NCBI GenBank assembly: GCA_009760855.2
Contig: WPIO01000049.1
Location: forward strand, 1,590,001-1,654,000
DNA from: Cristatella mucedo
Lineage: Eukaryota > Bryozoa > Phylactolaemata > Cristatellidae
Length of the DNA: 64,000 nucleotides
Direction of reading: 5' to 3'
Shown here piece by piece: positions 1 to 30,800 of the stretch. The notes under the pieces are model-generated. The model did no database searches and was not told the origin of the DNA. It saw nothing but the letters and a program-made list of their open reading frames with translations. A program made the position numbers and the translations under genes. The first letter of the stretch is position 1, and each line of letters opens with the position of its first letter.

Positions 1-830
1 TCGAGCACCTCAAATTCTCTAAACTCACTTGCTGCATGCATTGATGACATCCGCACATGGATGGCAGCAAATTTTCTAAAACTAAACGATGACAAAACTA
101 ACTTACTAGTTATGGGCAAACCCAGTGTGATTCAGAAATTGGAAAGGCTGACGCTCAAAATTGGCTCTGCCAGCATATCTCCTGTCGAATCAGCTCGAAA
201 TCTAGGTGTCATATTCCAAAGCGACCTCTCGTTAGACGACCATATCAGCTCCACGGTCAAAGCTGCCTATTTTCAGCTTCATAATATTGCTAAAATTCGG
301 TCTTGTTTAGATAAGGATACCACGTCCAAGTTGGTCCATGCATTCGTGACATCCCGTCTCGACTTCTGCAACTCACTGCTCGCTGGCCTATCAGCATGTG
401 CGATCAGGTGATTGCAGCTGGTGCAAAACTCTGCAGCTAGGCTTGTCTGTCGTGAGCGTCGCAGTTGCCACATTACTCCACTTCTCGCCGACCTGCACTA
501 GCTACTAGTCAAGCAACAGATTGAGTTCAAGGTTTTGCCGCTCACTTTTAGGTCCCTTCATTCTATGGCTCCAGCCTATCTCTCCGACATACTCCCCCCA
601 TCAGGCCAAGCATCGTACCACCCGCTTTTCGGAATCCAACAGTCTACAAATACCTCGTACAAACCTCAAATACTTAGGAGACCGTGCATTTAGTTCGTAT
701 GCTCCCAAAGCTTGGAACTCCCTCCCGACCTGCGTCAGAACATCCCCTGACCTGACCACATTTAAAAGGAACCTAAAAACACACCTATTTAGGACAGCAT
801 TTAGTGGGTCCCTGTGATTCGTCCTTCTCG
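1..830 (+). mobile_element. LINE family 1 fragment, C-terminal reverse transcriptase region, cut by window edge
   Basis: The translation shows DIRTWMAANFLKLNDDKTNL, FQSDLSLDDHISSTVK and SRLDFCNSLLAGL, then in other frames FRSLHSMAPAYLSDIL and APKAWNSLPTCVR. This is the end of an L2/CR1-type non-LTR ORF2. Frame changes and stops make it inactive. Confidence 0.9.
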
Positions 831-935
831 CGCTTATGCGTATCCACAAAGGCACAAAGACTGTGTGGATGTTACGCAGGAGTGCTTCGTATAGCGCACT
901 CACAGCTTAAGAGGCTTCCAAAAAGCATTCGGTAG

Positions 936-1390
936 CCAACATACTTCATCTCACCCAACAAAGAGAAAGTGGGAAGCATAGCAGAGTCCGGAGAGCAGTT
1001 GAGGTAGTGAGTAGCATGGAAGTAGCAGCTCAGGACCGCTGAAAAGGATGAGCCATAGTCGGCAGCAGGAGAGCAGTTGTCGTTGCATAAGAATTGTGAA
1101 AGCGAGTTCCACAGTCTAGGACCTGCAGAGCTAAAACTTCTGTCGCCAACGGTCTTTAAGGAACAGCTAATTTATTGTCCATATAGAACCTGAGGGCTCG
1201 AAGAGGCTGAAACTGGTGCAGCAGTTCAGCTCGGCATGAAAGAGCTAAGGGGGGGGGGGCTTGTAGGTCAGCGTAAGAACTTTGCTCTGTCATTCAGCAA
1301 TAAGTTACTAGGGCAAACTGGTCGCTCACAAGTGGCTAGACTCGGAAGTTGGGCAAGGATTAGAAGTGGTACATAGATAAGGTTCTCACA
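936..1390 (-). mobile_element. LINE family 2 fragment, ORF2 end
   Basis: The minus strand gives VLDCGTRF, then the family ending (YCSPADYGSSFSAVLSCYFH-type text, partly degraded) and LAELLHQFQPL-like words. The same text recurs at 16985-17265, 20600-21520, 35640-36380, 42765-43090 and 54850-55135. It lies where the Tudor exons of TDRD3 might have been expected, and no other gene is seen in this stretch. Confidence 0.65.
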
Positions 1391-1679
1391 GTGCCCTATT
1401 GAAGCCGAGGGCAATGGCACCTCCCCCTCCCCGGCCGCTCTACGGTCGTGTCAAATATAAAGAGCAGCCACATGCGCGGCCAGCCCAATAAACAGCTCAC
1501 AGACCGACAGCAGAGCGTCGGCACAGCAGAGTTGCCATCAGCGACTGGTTCACCGATCACTATGGTGCCGACGAAGGCGAAAAACGCGAAAGCCAAGCTC
1601 TTGAGCTGAGGGGCGGGCCGCTGCCGACACCTGCGCTGATGCACACGATGATGGCCGCATGTTGAAACGTTAAACGTAC

Positions 1680-20045
<18,366 letters not shown>

Positions 20046-20110
20046 CGCTTGCGGAAGTGCCGATACAGTAGCGCCTTAAAAAAATTTAGGAGTCCGGAGT
20101 AATGCACATC
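20046..20110 (-). promoter_or_regulatory. Probable TDRD3 5' UTR/promoter region with ETS-like site
   Basis: An ACTTCCGC element on the gene strand lies just before the ATG. No TATA box is seen. This is inference from position only. Confidence 0.35.
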
Positions 20111-20599
20111 TTACGACTTATAGCGCATAGTCTTAACGAAGCGTGTGCTTCTATGAAGTAATTTTTAGTCGTCTTCATCTGCGTTATTACTTCGTTTATA
20201 TCGTAGGGGCAACGCTAGGACTCTGTTCTTATAGGTAGTCTGATTTTCCGTCGACTTCCTAGCTGTGAGGTCGAAGGCCAACTTAAAGCGGCACTCTCCC
20301 CATGCCGAGGTGGTGCGGGGCGCAACCCAACGACTCCTTTCGCCGCAGTGACCAGAAGCGCCGCACACATCGTAGAAATAAGGTCAACCGAAAGTTGGTC
20401 TCTACAAAGGTCGTTCTTAAATGCGGGCAAACCGCGGCGTAAATTCGCTTGCCGGGATTGAAACCGAAGCAAAAACGTCAATCGCTCAGTAGCTCGTTCA
20501 CCTGCCCCATTTTCATGGCTGCGCCGGCAGCTGGCAATGAAGAACTTCCTGCTGCAAGAGTCAAACCCCACGCTCTAGAATAGTCATTTAAACCGTCGG

Positions 20600-21520
20600 A
20601 ATCTGTTGCAGCGTTTGATAAACTGAATGCTCGCCTTGCAGCCATTTGGTCCTGGATGTCGGCAGATTTTATTGAACGTAGCGACGATAAAACTAAACTG
20701 CTACTCATAGGGCACCTCAAGCGTGTGGCCGGACTAAAAGACTGTTGGCTCTTCTAATAGGTGGTGTGGTTGTGCGACTGTCGCAGTGTGCTTGGAATTT
20801 AGGCGTCGTCTTTGACGAGTGCCTAAATTTTGAAACCATCATTAAGAAGACTGCACTCCGCTCCCTACCCAAGAGTAGGCACTTTCTACCACGGTGGCTT
20901 GCACAAAATTCAACTAGCTTTCTGGTTTGATCTCGGCTAGATTACTGCAGTTACATTTTGGCTGGCCTACGGAAAAAGGCCACTGGGCCAGTGTAGCCGG
21001 TGATTAATATGGCTGCAAGGCTAGTTACAAAGCCCAGAGGTTTCACGGTGTGTCTCCTTTGCTGAAGGAGCTTCGATGGCCCCGGGTTGATCCGCAGATA
21101 CAGAGTCAAGTTCTTACGCTGACTCTGTATCTGCTGATATCTGACTGAGGCCGCCACCGCTTGGCTCCTTCGAACCTGGCTGAACTGCTGCCCCAGTTTC
21201 AGTCTCCACGTGCCCTCAGGTCCTCTACGGGTGATAAATGAGCTGTTTCACTCCTTCGCTTAAAGACTATTGGTGATAGAGGCTTTTGTTTGCTCTACAT
21301 GTCCTAGATTGCGGAACCCACTTCCACAATTCTTACTCAGCGTCATCTACTCTCCTGCTGCCGACTGTGGCACATCATTTCCAGCCGTTCTGAGCTGTTA
21401 CTTTCATGATACTCGCTACATCAACTGCCCTCCTGACTCAGTTATACTTCTCACTTCTCTTTGTTGCGTGAGATGAAGTCTGTTGGCTACTGCATGCTTA
21501 CCGAAAGCCGCTTAGGCTTT
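20600..21520 (+). mobile_element. LINE family 2, decayed RT C-terminus
   Basis: Words such as WSWMSADFIERSDDKTKLLL, VLDCGTHFHNSY and CPPDSVILLTS appear in changing frames with stops. It lies between the start of TDRD3 and gene A. Confidence 0.8.
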
Positions 21521-21580
21521 CAGTGCTCCATAGAAAACTCCTGCTTAACACCACTTAGTACTTAAGCATGATATTACTCC

Positions 21581-21690
21581 CCATTCAATTGCATTTCCCT
21601 TAGCAGCAAATGTAAAGCGCCTAGAAAGAGATTGAGCTCTCTGAGGGCGCTTTATCAAGTGCATTATTATTATTATCATTACTTTGTACT
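21581..21690 (+). mobile_element. LINE family 1 3' end only
   Basis: It reads gcaaatgtaaagcgcctaga, aagagattgagctctctgag, ggcgctttatcaagtgc, then ATT repeats. Confidence 0.85.
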
Positions 21691-21769
21691 CACTAACATC
21701 CACTTCATCTTTTTGGCTTTGTGGAGTTACAGACGGAGATACATAGATCGCAAAGTGCGAATACCGAAT

Positions 21770-21925
21770 AAATATTAGCTGATTTAACAGCCTCATTTTT
21801 ATAGCGGCCGAAGACCCTTAACGGCTGTCACCACCGCTTGCAGTTGCCTATAAAGGATCTCTCACTGCATGATTCGAACCCACAACCTCGGTCGTAAAGA
21901 GCGAGCACTTTACTCACTGAGTCCA
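21770..21925 (-). mobile_element. SINE type 2
   Basis: It starts with agctgatttaacagcctcat and carries gattcgaaccc (reverse B-box). A second, shorter B-box-bearing piece follows at about 22005-22070. Confidence 0.8.
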
Positions 21926-22699
21926 GCTGTAAAGACAATAGGTGATTTTGCGACTTGGGTGATACCTCATCCTCGTTTGCCTTGGCAGCTTTCACCCCTC
22001 TTGAAGTGAATATTAAAAGATTGCCTTTGCACGACTCGAACCCACAACCTGGGTCATGAATTGCATAACCCTTGGCTATGACTCAGCGGTTAAAGCGCCA
22101 CGTAGCGTCGCCTGGTGGTTATGTACGGCGGTATATATGGCGATTATTTAGGGCGGTTATCTGCTGGAGGCACACTCTGATCGGGTTTCACTAAGCACTC
22201 CCAGGGAAGTGTCGATTACCTGGGGGCCTGTTTTTCTATATATGGTCTCTAATGCAGTCTTTGGATACTAATGTCCAACATTGGAATCGTGAGATATAAA
22301 AGACTTTCAGAGTAGGGCGTATGAATTGATCGAGCAAGTACCTTTCTTTAAAATAATTTGCGAGTGGTTTCGTGAAAATATGTACCCATCAACCTAAATA
22401 ATTTTTGCATACGTGCGTAAGTCAGGTAAACGGAAATCGCTGCTGATTTACAATATCAAACAATGTCGTAGTGATGAAGATTATGATTAAATTCGCATGA
22501 TAATAACATCGTTAAAAACTTTTTTGAAGTATTTCTTTCACTTTTCATTCTATGAAGATTTGCTACTTTAAAAAAGAATGGTAAGACTACCTGAGAGTAG
22601 GGCAGGCTCATTAGTGTATGTGAGCGGAGAACTCGGGCTTGCTTGCTTGCTCCCCATTTTCACGGGTATAGAGGCCAGAACTTCTCTCTCTCTATAAAT

Positions 22700-22705
22700 A
22701 AATAA

Positions 22706-22785
<80 letters not shown>
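22700..22785. repeat. (AT)n/(TG)n microsatellite
   Basis: A short AT run leads into a perfect TG run. Confidence 0.95.
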
Positions 22786-22791
<6 letters not shown>

Positions 22792-22954
22792 ACATTTGTG
22801 CCCGCAAAGTATCGGGCACTACATGATTCTTGCAATGCTCTTTTATTTTTGCCTGCTCGTTTAGCTTGGGCAGTGCCAATACCAGAGTAGTTGCGACCAA
22901 CCTCCACGTGTCAACACATTTTGAGAGGCAGTAGGACACGTGTAAATTCTTACA

Positions 22955-23050
22955 ATGAATATAATTTATTTGTATAGTGCCTTAAGAGAACTTTACCTCT
23001 ATTCAGGCGCTTCACATATGCCTCTGGGGTCGAGCCCACGACATTAAAAA
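22955..23050 (-). mobile_element. SINE type 1, partial
   Basis: It reads the antisense of the tail (gagaactttacctctattca, ggcgctt) and then ggggtcgagcccacgac. Confidence 0.7.
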
Positions 23051-23280
23051 CTTCAAGCTAGTCTGCTTCTACGTACTTACTCAACACTTCTACCCATTGG
23101 AAACACCGAATTAACACAGAGGTAGACACGTTTATCATAGTAGCGATGATTTCTATTTTTGACCATTATTGAGTACTCCAAATCTTGGCGTCACTTTGAC
23201 ACCTTTATTTACAATTTTTATCAGTATAACTTCTTTTCCAACCATTCTTGCATTCGGAACATCGCCCAAAATCAAGAAGC

Positions 23281-23425
23281 CACGCTGGTTTGGCCCAGTG
23301 GTTAATGTGCTCGCTCCGACCAAGGTCTAGCCGAGGTCATGGGCTCGAGCCCCGGTGCCTATGTAAAGCGCCTGAATAAAGATTAAGTTCTCTTAGAGCT
23401 CTATACCAATGAATTATATTTTTGT
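23281..23425 (+). mobile_element. SINE type 1
   Basis: Head ctggtttggcccagtggtta, core catgggctcgagccccgg, tail gcgcctgaataaagattaag with ttctcttagagc. Confidence 0.85.
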
Positions 23426-23529
23426 AAGTCTAGTCTCTGGGCATCACTGGCCGAGTTTTTTAGCCCATCAGTTCGTTGCAAGGTCGGTTCCTGCAACCAC
23501 GTACTATATGATTCACCTGCTGCGAATAA

Positions 23530-24185
23530 TAATTATAATGGTAATTCATTTGATATAGCGCCCTCAGAGAACTCAACCTCTTTCTAGGCACTTTACATTT
23601 GCAGCGAAGGCAGCACGATCGAATGGTTAGTGGTAGCATGCTCAATAAGCAACAGGAATAAATGGTTAGGGGTGATGTGCACAGTGTCAGCATGCATAAG
23701 CACGTAAAGGACGAATCACAGGGACCCACTAAATGCTGAGACAAATAGATGCATTTTAAGTTTCTTTTTAAACGTGGTCAAGTCAGGAGATGTCGTGACG
23801 CAAGTCGGGAATGAATTTCAGGCTTTGGGAGCATACGGACTAAAGGCACGGGTCTCCAGAGGATTTCCAGTTTTGTACAAGGTAGAGGTAAACAGTTAGA
23901 TTCCGAAAAGCGGGTGGTACGATCTTAGCCTGGTGGGGCAGTAGATCTGATAGGTAGGCTGTAGCCAAAGAATGAAGGGACCTAAAAGTGAGTGACAGAA
24001 CCTTGAAGTCTATGCGTTTCTTGACTGAGAGCCAATGCAGGTCGGCGAGAAGTGGTGTGATGTGGCAACTTAAACGCTCACTCACGACAGACAAGCCCAG
24101 CTGCATAATTTTGCACAAACTGTAGCGCCTGATTGCACAGGCCGGGACACCAGCAAGCAGTGAGTTACAGGAGTCATGACGGAAA
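23530..24185 (-). mobile_element. LINE family 1 fragment
   Basis: The minus strand gives LHWLSVKKRIDFKVLSLTFR and SLHSLATAYLSDLLPHQAK with stops. The tail with hairpin lies at 23545-23600. Confidence 0.85.
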
Positions 24186-24189
24186 CTCG

Positions 24190-25180
24190 TATTTGCTGAC
24201 TAAGGATATTAGTGTGCAGTAGTCGTCTTACCGCGCTCTTGAAAGTGTCTCTTTCTGCTAACAATTAGAAACAACGAGGAATCCCATTTGCAAGATAGCT
24301 TGGATAGGATAAGTTTCACCTGACGGTGGAAGGGTAACGAGAAGACGAAAAACAAGGTCAATTCAAATGCCAGTACTCTTAATACACCACAGGTTATTGC
24401 AAGTTTGAGCCGCACGCATTGACTTAGGTAGGACGACGGAGCTGAATGGATCTGCATACTACTGTAAACTGGGTAGACGTGGCGGGATGGATCGAATGGT
24501 CAACCACGAAATGCACGACGTTAACCGCAACATATTTCGCATTGCGGCTAAAGCATGGCTTCATTTCACCAATAGTCTTTGGCTATCAATCGTTAACATG
24601 ACGTATACTACATCACCTAAAGGAACCTAGAAGAGCCGCAGAGGTGCAGCCACTTGAAATTGTTGTTGTTACCGCCTATGAATGCGAAGTCGTTTTGAAT
24701 CAACTAATGTATGCTTTCGCTCTACCGCTAGAAGCTTCGCAGCACTCTGGTGTCTGACATTACTTTTGCGGATGGCTCAGCAACATGTCTTCCTACCGTA
24801 CAAGATTTGGGATCATTCTGCCAGTACTTGGCGAAACTCCCAAATGTCCTAATACTTTCAGTTGACCTTCTGCCTATTCTACCGATTGGCTATCCCGATC
24901 ATTTCAGTAGTGTGCACCTGTATGCAGTAATACCCTTGGATGCCATCTCGGTGTTAATGCTCGCTACAATATGTGCGTATGTATTTCGAGCTTAGTTTGT
25001 TTACCTTACGTTGTACTGCTGCTTCTTGTCAAAGCGCTGCACGCTATACTGGAAGTTTCCGGGGCTCTGCAATCAACATGCAGAAACGCATATTAATCAG
25101 GCAGTTGTTCATTCATTTTACTACTAAATGCAATGGAGTCTGGTAAGTCGTCGTGGTCTAGAGAATATATAATATGGGTT
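24190..25180. other. Intergenic stretch, nothing recognised
   Basis: I see no gene-like frame, RNA gene or clear repeat. Confidence 0.5.
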
Positions 25181-25184
25181 AAAT

Positions 25185-25335
25185 GAGCTGGTTTGGTCTA
25201 GCGGTTAAGGTGCTCGCCCCGACCAAGGTCTGACTGAGGTCGTGGGCTCGAGCCCCGAGGCATATGTGAAGCGCCTGAATAGAGATTAAGTTCTCTTGGG
25301 GTGCTATATAAATGAATTATATTATTATTTTTAAA
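25185..25335 (+). mobile_element. SINE type 1, best preserved copy
   Basis: Head gctggtttggtctagcggtt aaggtgctcgccc, core cgtgggctcgagccccgagg, tail gcgcctgaatagagattaag with ttctcttggggtgc, then aatgaattatatt. Confidence 0.88.
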
Positions 25336-25744
25336 TGAAATCTGCCAAAAATAGCTGCCCTTTGGAGAGTTTTGTAATTCTTACAAAAAGAATCGAGTAT
25401 ATGATATTCAATTTATTAGAATATATTCTTGGTTAGCAGTAAACTAGCAATTTTTGAAATCCGTAGACTAGGTGTTTCGCAGTGCTCCGGCAGATAATGG
25501 AAACTATCAACCGCCGCTATACCGTAGCTCTGCTAACTGCATGCAGTTGAAAGGTAAGTCCGTCCTGTAATGACCTTTATCGTTACTGGCAATTTTTTTA
25601 AAGCAACTTGACATTTCTAGCGTGCGATCTTTCCGACTAAGTATACTGCAATCCGTACCCCAACCAGGGTCATATGAGAGTGGTACAGCAGGTAAAACTG
25701 GTATTTACACCACTCATAAGCATGGTCCTGCAAGCTAACACTTA

Positions 25745-25797
25745 CACACACACACACACACGCACGCACGCACGCACACACATACACGCACACACTT
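25745..25797. repeat. (CA)n/(CGCA)n microsatellite
   Basis: A mixed CA run. Confidence 0.85.
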
Positions 25798-25799
25798 AT

Positions 25800-27829
25800 A
25801 TGCATTAAAGCCGATTGAAAAAATGATTCCGGAAAGCTTATGCATTCAGGACGATACTTCAACGGAGAGGTTCTACCACGTACAGCCCCCTCGAGTAAGG
25901 TACGTCGCGTCGAGTCACGGCACCGCTCCCTTCTCACGGTTCATCCGGCTCCCTGCCTAATTTGCCTTCACCTTCATCGTAATGGTGGTGGCTCGTTCGA
26001 GCTGTTGTGGGCTTTTCGCGAACTTATATTAACCCGGCTCACGCTAAAGGTAAGAATCTGCGAATACGAAACAGCAGCGCTATTAACGTTTGATTGACCG
26101 ACCAATCGTATTTTGTAATATCATTTTTTTTAAGGGGTTGTAGAAGAAAGTTACACACCATCTCAAACTTGTCGTTTATGACTGGCTGTTATTTATCCGT
26201 CTGATGACGGGAAGTTATTTATGTGTAATTATTTACTCCTTTTGATTGCCTACTAAGCTGTTTTAGTAGGCGGGGTCAACAGCACGGACAAATCAGGTTC
26301 GTGCTGCTAGGTCGTTATGGCGGCTTGGTGGCTCCGATAAGTGTTTGCGTTGCATTGTGCTGACGAAATTTTCTGTCGCTTCAGTAACGAGCTTGCCACA
26401 TCAAACTGTAACTCGTGTGTTACTCTGTCGTTTATTTCTTGATGCCAGTTATGCGGTGCTCGGGCAGGGTCGGTGCTGAGGGCAGGGGCTGAAGGGTTGG
26501 CGAACTTCCTTCGTCGCGGCGATTGTTGCCTGGTCCGATAAATATGGCCATTAAGAGTCAGCGAAGAGGTGTTTGCGAATTCAAATAGGCTCAATGGTGA
26601 TTTACACGAGGCTAAGAGTCCTGACTGGTTGTTGGAAGAAATATGTCAAGAACCTGACCGGTTTCAGAAATATATATATAATTCATATAATTCATTTGAA
26701 AGAATTGTCCGTCCAGAAGAATACCATGAGCGTGAATTTCCTGAATTGTGAAAGTCTCAGCACGGCTCAGCAAGCGATTTCTGAACGAAGTATTGCATAC
26801 ATCATTTTATGTTTGCATTTATCGCTTGCTATTTTATTTTTTGCAGAAGTTATTAATCTGCTTCTCTCGTGGCCGTCTACTATTAATGAGCTGGCTCAAG
26901 CTAGCTTTCTGAATGGCAATCGGTCGAAACAGGCCCTTTGTATGAATGCACGTACCAGCTGCTCTAATCTATATAGTGAGACTGGATAAGTTTGGGAAGG
27001 GTGAATGGTGTTTGTTAAATGGCTTTCCTCTGTGTAAATTTTCGGTGTTTTGACTGGCTTTTTCGTGCCCAATTAAAACAGTTTTCTCTACCTAACTTGT
27101 AGCTTAAGTAAATAAATTAATAGTCGGCGGCATGATCAAGCACCTATAGGTAGCTTTTGCATCGCCCTTCCATCCTGTTGTGGCTGCCTGGAGGTGGCGG
27201 CAACTTGATTAAGCTCCCATAGATAGGCTCTTGCATAGCTCCTCTATGCTGTTCTGGCTGCCCGGAGGTGATCTGCGTACCACAGATTGCACAAGCTTCT
27301 ATGAACTTAGGTTGCTTTGTCTCAAGAATAGCTTCTATGCGTTGCAGTAGTCAAATTTTGTTATTGTAAAATTACCAAGAGTACTATACTTCAGATTGCT
27401 CTGCTGCACGTCGTGACATTTGCGACTTGTTGCCTAGGTGCTGCGTTTTTGCCTCCCTTTGTTAATGTCGAAAACGAACGCTGTCCCTGATCGGGCCTGG
27501 TATTAGAGCAGTGTCTGAGCTATTTTAAAATGCATTGCTCCGGTCTTGCATTGCTGTATATGTTCTGTGGTAGGCATTTGTTGCTTTGTTTGGCTACGCC
27601 TTGTTCACAGCTTCACGTTGGAGACACCTACTGGAAACCACCAGGCACTCCTACTAATGAGCAGCTGAATTATATAGCTTTCTTTCATTTTGTTGGCTTC
27701 GATCCCCAAATAATTTTCTTTCATTTTTGTGCGATCCCTGGTGACAGGTTTTTTAACCTGCCACCCCTCAAGAAGCTTTCGTCAAGATAAGGATTTGCAC
27801 TCTTATGCGTTTTTTAGAAACGATAAAAA
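25800..27829. other. Upstream region of RRM gene A
   Basis: A roughly 72-bp unit is tandemly doubled at 27134-27275 (both copies end in a ggctgcc-ggaggtg word). No other feature is recognised and no TATA box is obvious near 27830. Confidence 0.45.
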
Positions 27830-27892
27830 ATGGATGAAGCTCCACTGCTTTATAGTGCATACATCGGAAATCTGTCAATAGGAACCTCTGAG
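27830..27892 (+). CDS. RRM gene A exon 1
   Basis: The ATG sits in a favourable aaaaaATGG context. The exon encodes MDEAPLLYSAYIGNLSIGTS plus E: beta-1 of the RRM with the RNP2-like AYIGNL. It has 21 codons and ends in phase 0 at gtacat. Gene B exon 1 also has 21 codons. Confidence 0.8.
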
Positions 27893-30800
27893 GTACATTG
27901 AATCTGTTAAATTGCTAATTGATTCGATGTTAGTACCTATGCCGGTTTTTCCGATGATGCTGGGCCTTATCAAGCTCATTTCACTTGCTACTAGGAGCAA
28001 CTGAGGGAGGCATTCAGTGCTTACGACGTCACAACAGTGGTCATACATCCACAAGACCCACCGTCCCAGTACACTTACGGGTGAGTGTCTGTGTGTGCAC
28101 TTGACACAATCTGCTGGTATTACTGGTTTCTCGTTTTTCTTCTTCAGGGAGCCACTCTCACCTATCGTTAGTAACCTGAGTCTTGGATATATCCGCACTC
28201 GTTGCTATATTATCGTGCCTTATCGTCATCGCTGCTGCTGCTGTAGCAATTACAGAAGATTTACAGCCAAATTTTTAGCTACAGTAAATTGTTAATGACT
28301 TTTCGTTCACACGTTATTGCATCGGAATCGCTGTGTGCCTGAAGTGATACCCAGGTGTCCCGCCATTGGGGGTTTGAATGCAGTTTTTCATCACTCAGAT
28401 CTACTCCCCCACCAGGCAAAGCATTGTACCACCCGCTTTTCGGAATCCAACAGTTTACCAATACCTCGTTCAAACCTCAAATCTTTTGGAGACCGTGCAG
28501 TTAGTTCGTATGCTCCCAAAGCCTGGAACTCCCTCCCGACTTGCGTCACAACATCCCCTGACTTGACCACATTAAAAAAGAACTTAAAGAACACACCTAT
28601 TTAGGACATCATTTAGTGGGTTCCTGTGATTTATCCTTGATGTGCTTATGCGTGCTGACACTGTGCATTCTGCCACTAACCACACTTGCATGCTGACCCT
28701 GTGCATGTCACCCTCTAACCATGTTATTCATGTTGTTCGTTTAACAAGCATGATAATAATAATAATAATAATAATCACTTGATAAAGCGCCCTCAGAGAA
28801 CTTAATCTCTTTCTAGGCGCTTTACATTTGCTGCAAAGGGAAATGCAATTAAATGGTAAGTAAAATCATGCTTGAAAAACAAACAAAAAGAATAATATGG
28901 TTAGGGGTGACATGCACAGGGTCAGCATGCAAATGTGGTTAGTGGCAGCATGCACAGTGTTATTACCCACCATTCAATTGCATTTCCCTTGGCAGCAAAT
29001 GTAAAGCGCCTAGAAAGAGATTGAGTTCTCTGAGGGCACTTTATCAAGTGCATTATTATTATTATCACTGAACCCATTATGGCCCCTTGTAACGTCACTG
29101 TCCTAAGCCAGCTGAAATAGGGTCACTTGTCTTTGCAGAAGCTAAAACCCTGCTGAAAATATAAACTGCAAAGGGTTACTATTTACTCGGCTCGTGCATA
29201 ACCCGTGGGGGTATGGACTTTGCCTGCTGGGTTTGCTGATCACTCACGTGTGCTAGCACCTCACCACTGGGCTAAGACACGCGCCCCCCACCCCCGTGTC
29301 TTTGCCCAGTGGTAAGGTGCTAGCACTTCACTACTCAGGCGTTGGGGTCTGAATGGCACTCCGGGCAATTCTTTATTGCCCACTGCAAGCTGGATGATAG
29401 CCACAAAAGCTCTTCTGCTGCCGTGTGAGTGAAGCTGGAGAATCAGCCGACCTTGGCTTTGCCCTGCGACTTGCTGTAGCTCCCTCTCCCCCCCTCTGAT
29501 TTCCCAGTAATAAAAGGCTTTGGGGGAGTACGCAGTACACAGCCTCGTCTAGCTTCCTCGTAGTCACAAAATTTAAGATCGGCTGATTAAAACGAGGCAA
29601 TACACGTATTGTTGTAAACCCTTGTCTGCTGCTGCTCCTTTGCAGTGATGTGAAATGACGTTATGACGTTTATGACTTTATGACGTTTGATTTCTGCCCT
29701 TCGATAGTGTAATTGGATGCCACCACCCTCTCTCTCCGTGTGTAGAAGGATCAGTACAACTGTCGGAAATGACACCGGGTTCTCATCATTGTATGCATTT
29801 TTAGAGAGGCACTTCATGCCTATGCGAGTACCATTGATTTTTTAACGTGGCCTCGTGTGCTGGAAAGGAGGGCCTGCCGACCATTAGTCATACTATAGCT
29901 TCTGATGCCGCCTGTTTTCCTGAAAAAACCTCGGCAGATGACTGGAGGGGTCCGTGGTACAAAAATCTTATCTTTGAACGGTTCGCTAGTCATTGAAATG
30001 ACCACTGAAGCTAGAAACTCATTTCAGCAGGAGTCGATGCAATGAGGTTTTGTAAGTTATCTCCTTGACTCAATATCATATTGTTTAACAATAAAGCATC
30101 CTCCTAATTCAGCAGCTGTAGGTGGGGCAAACCTGGTCGTTTAGGTGTGTAGTCTTATCGATTGCTCAAACGTATTAAATCATATGCTGCTGTCTAGTGT
30201 GCAGATTAAATAAGTGGATTCATTTGGAATCTGGTCTAGTTAACTTTAGCTGTCGCCACCTAGATTCCCTAACAGCAATCGGAGGCCGGCTGCCGTGGGA
30301 TTGAGTGCCGATGAAGACTTGTGCAGCAGCAAGCAGGAGCGATCGCGAAACCTCTGTCTGGGCTTTCGGTCCACTGCTCAAGTGCTGATTGAGCCACCGA
30401 GACCGCTTTTCATCGGCCGCTCAGCACCAGGCTTTAAAGCGTAGTCTGTAGATTTGCACCGAGTTGTCAAATCACGATGTACTACGTGAAGTGAATGCAT
30501 GTATTTTCACGATCGCGAATCAGGCGCCAAGCTGCAGCCATAAGGTCTGCTGCGATCGGCAGCTAGAGAGAGAGCATTCGGGCATCTGCCGGTATACGAT
30601 TTCTGTCGGTCCAGGCAGGAAGGAGAAACCCTGATGAGTCACGTCGGTAAGTAGCCACAGGCGGCTGGCTAAATGGCCTTAATAGCACTTTCGAGGAAAG
30701 CAGCAATTTCAAAATGCAGAGCCACCGATGGCTATTCTCTAGTTGTCAAGCCACACGTTCTCTGGATTCATTGCTGGCCCCAGCTGTAACCCCAGCCGTG

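Noticed and set aside
25185-25265. tRNA gene
   Set aside because: A- and B-box-like sequences are present, but the arms do not pair into a cloverleaf, the same head recurs several times, and each copy carries a SINE tail.
27530-27790. 86-codon plus-strand frame upstream of gene A
   Set aside because: No recognisable motif or splice support. Gene A's own start follows with the paralogue-matched exon.
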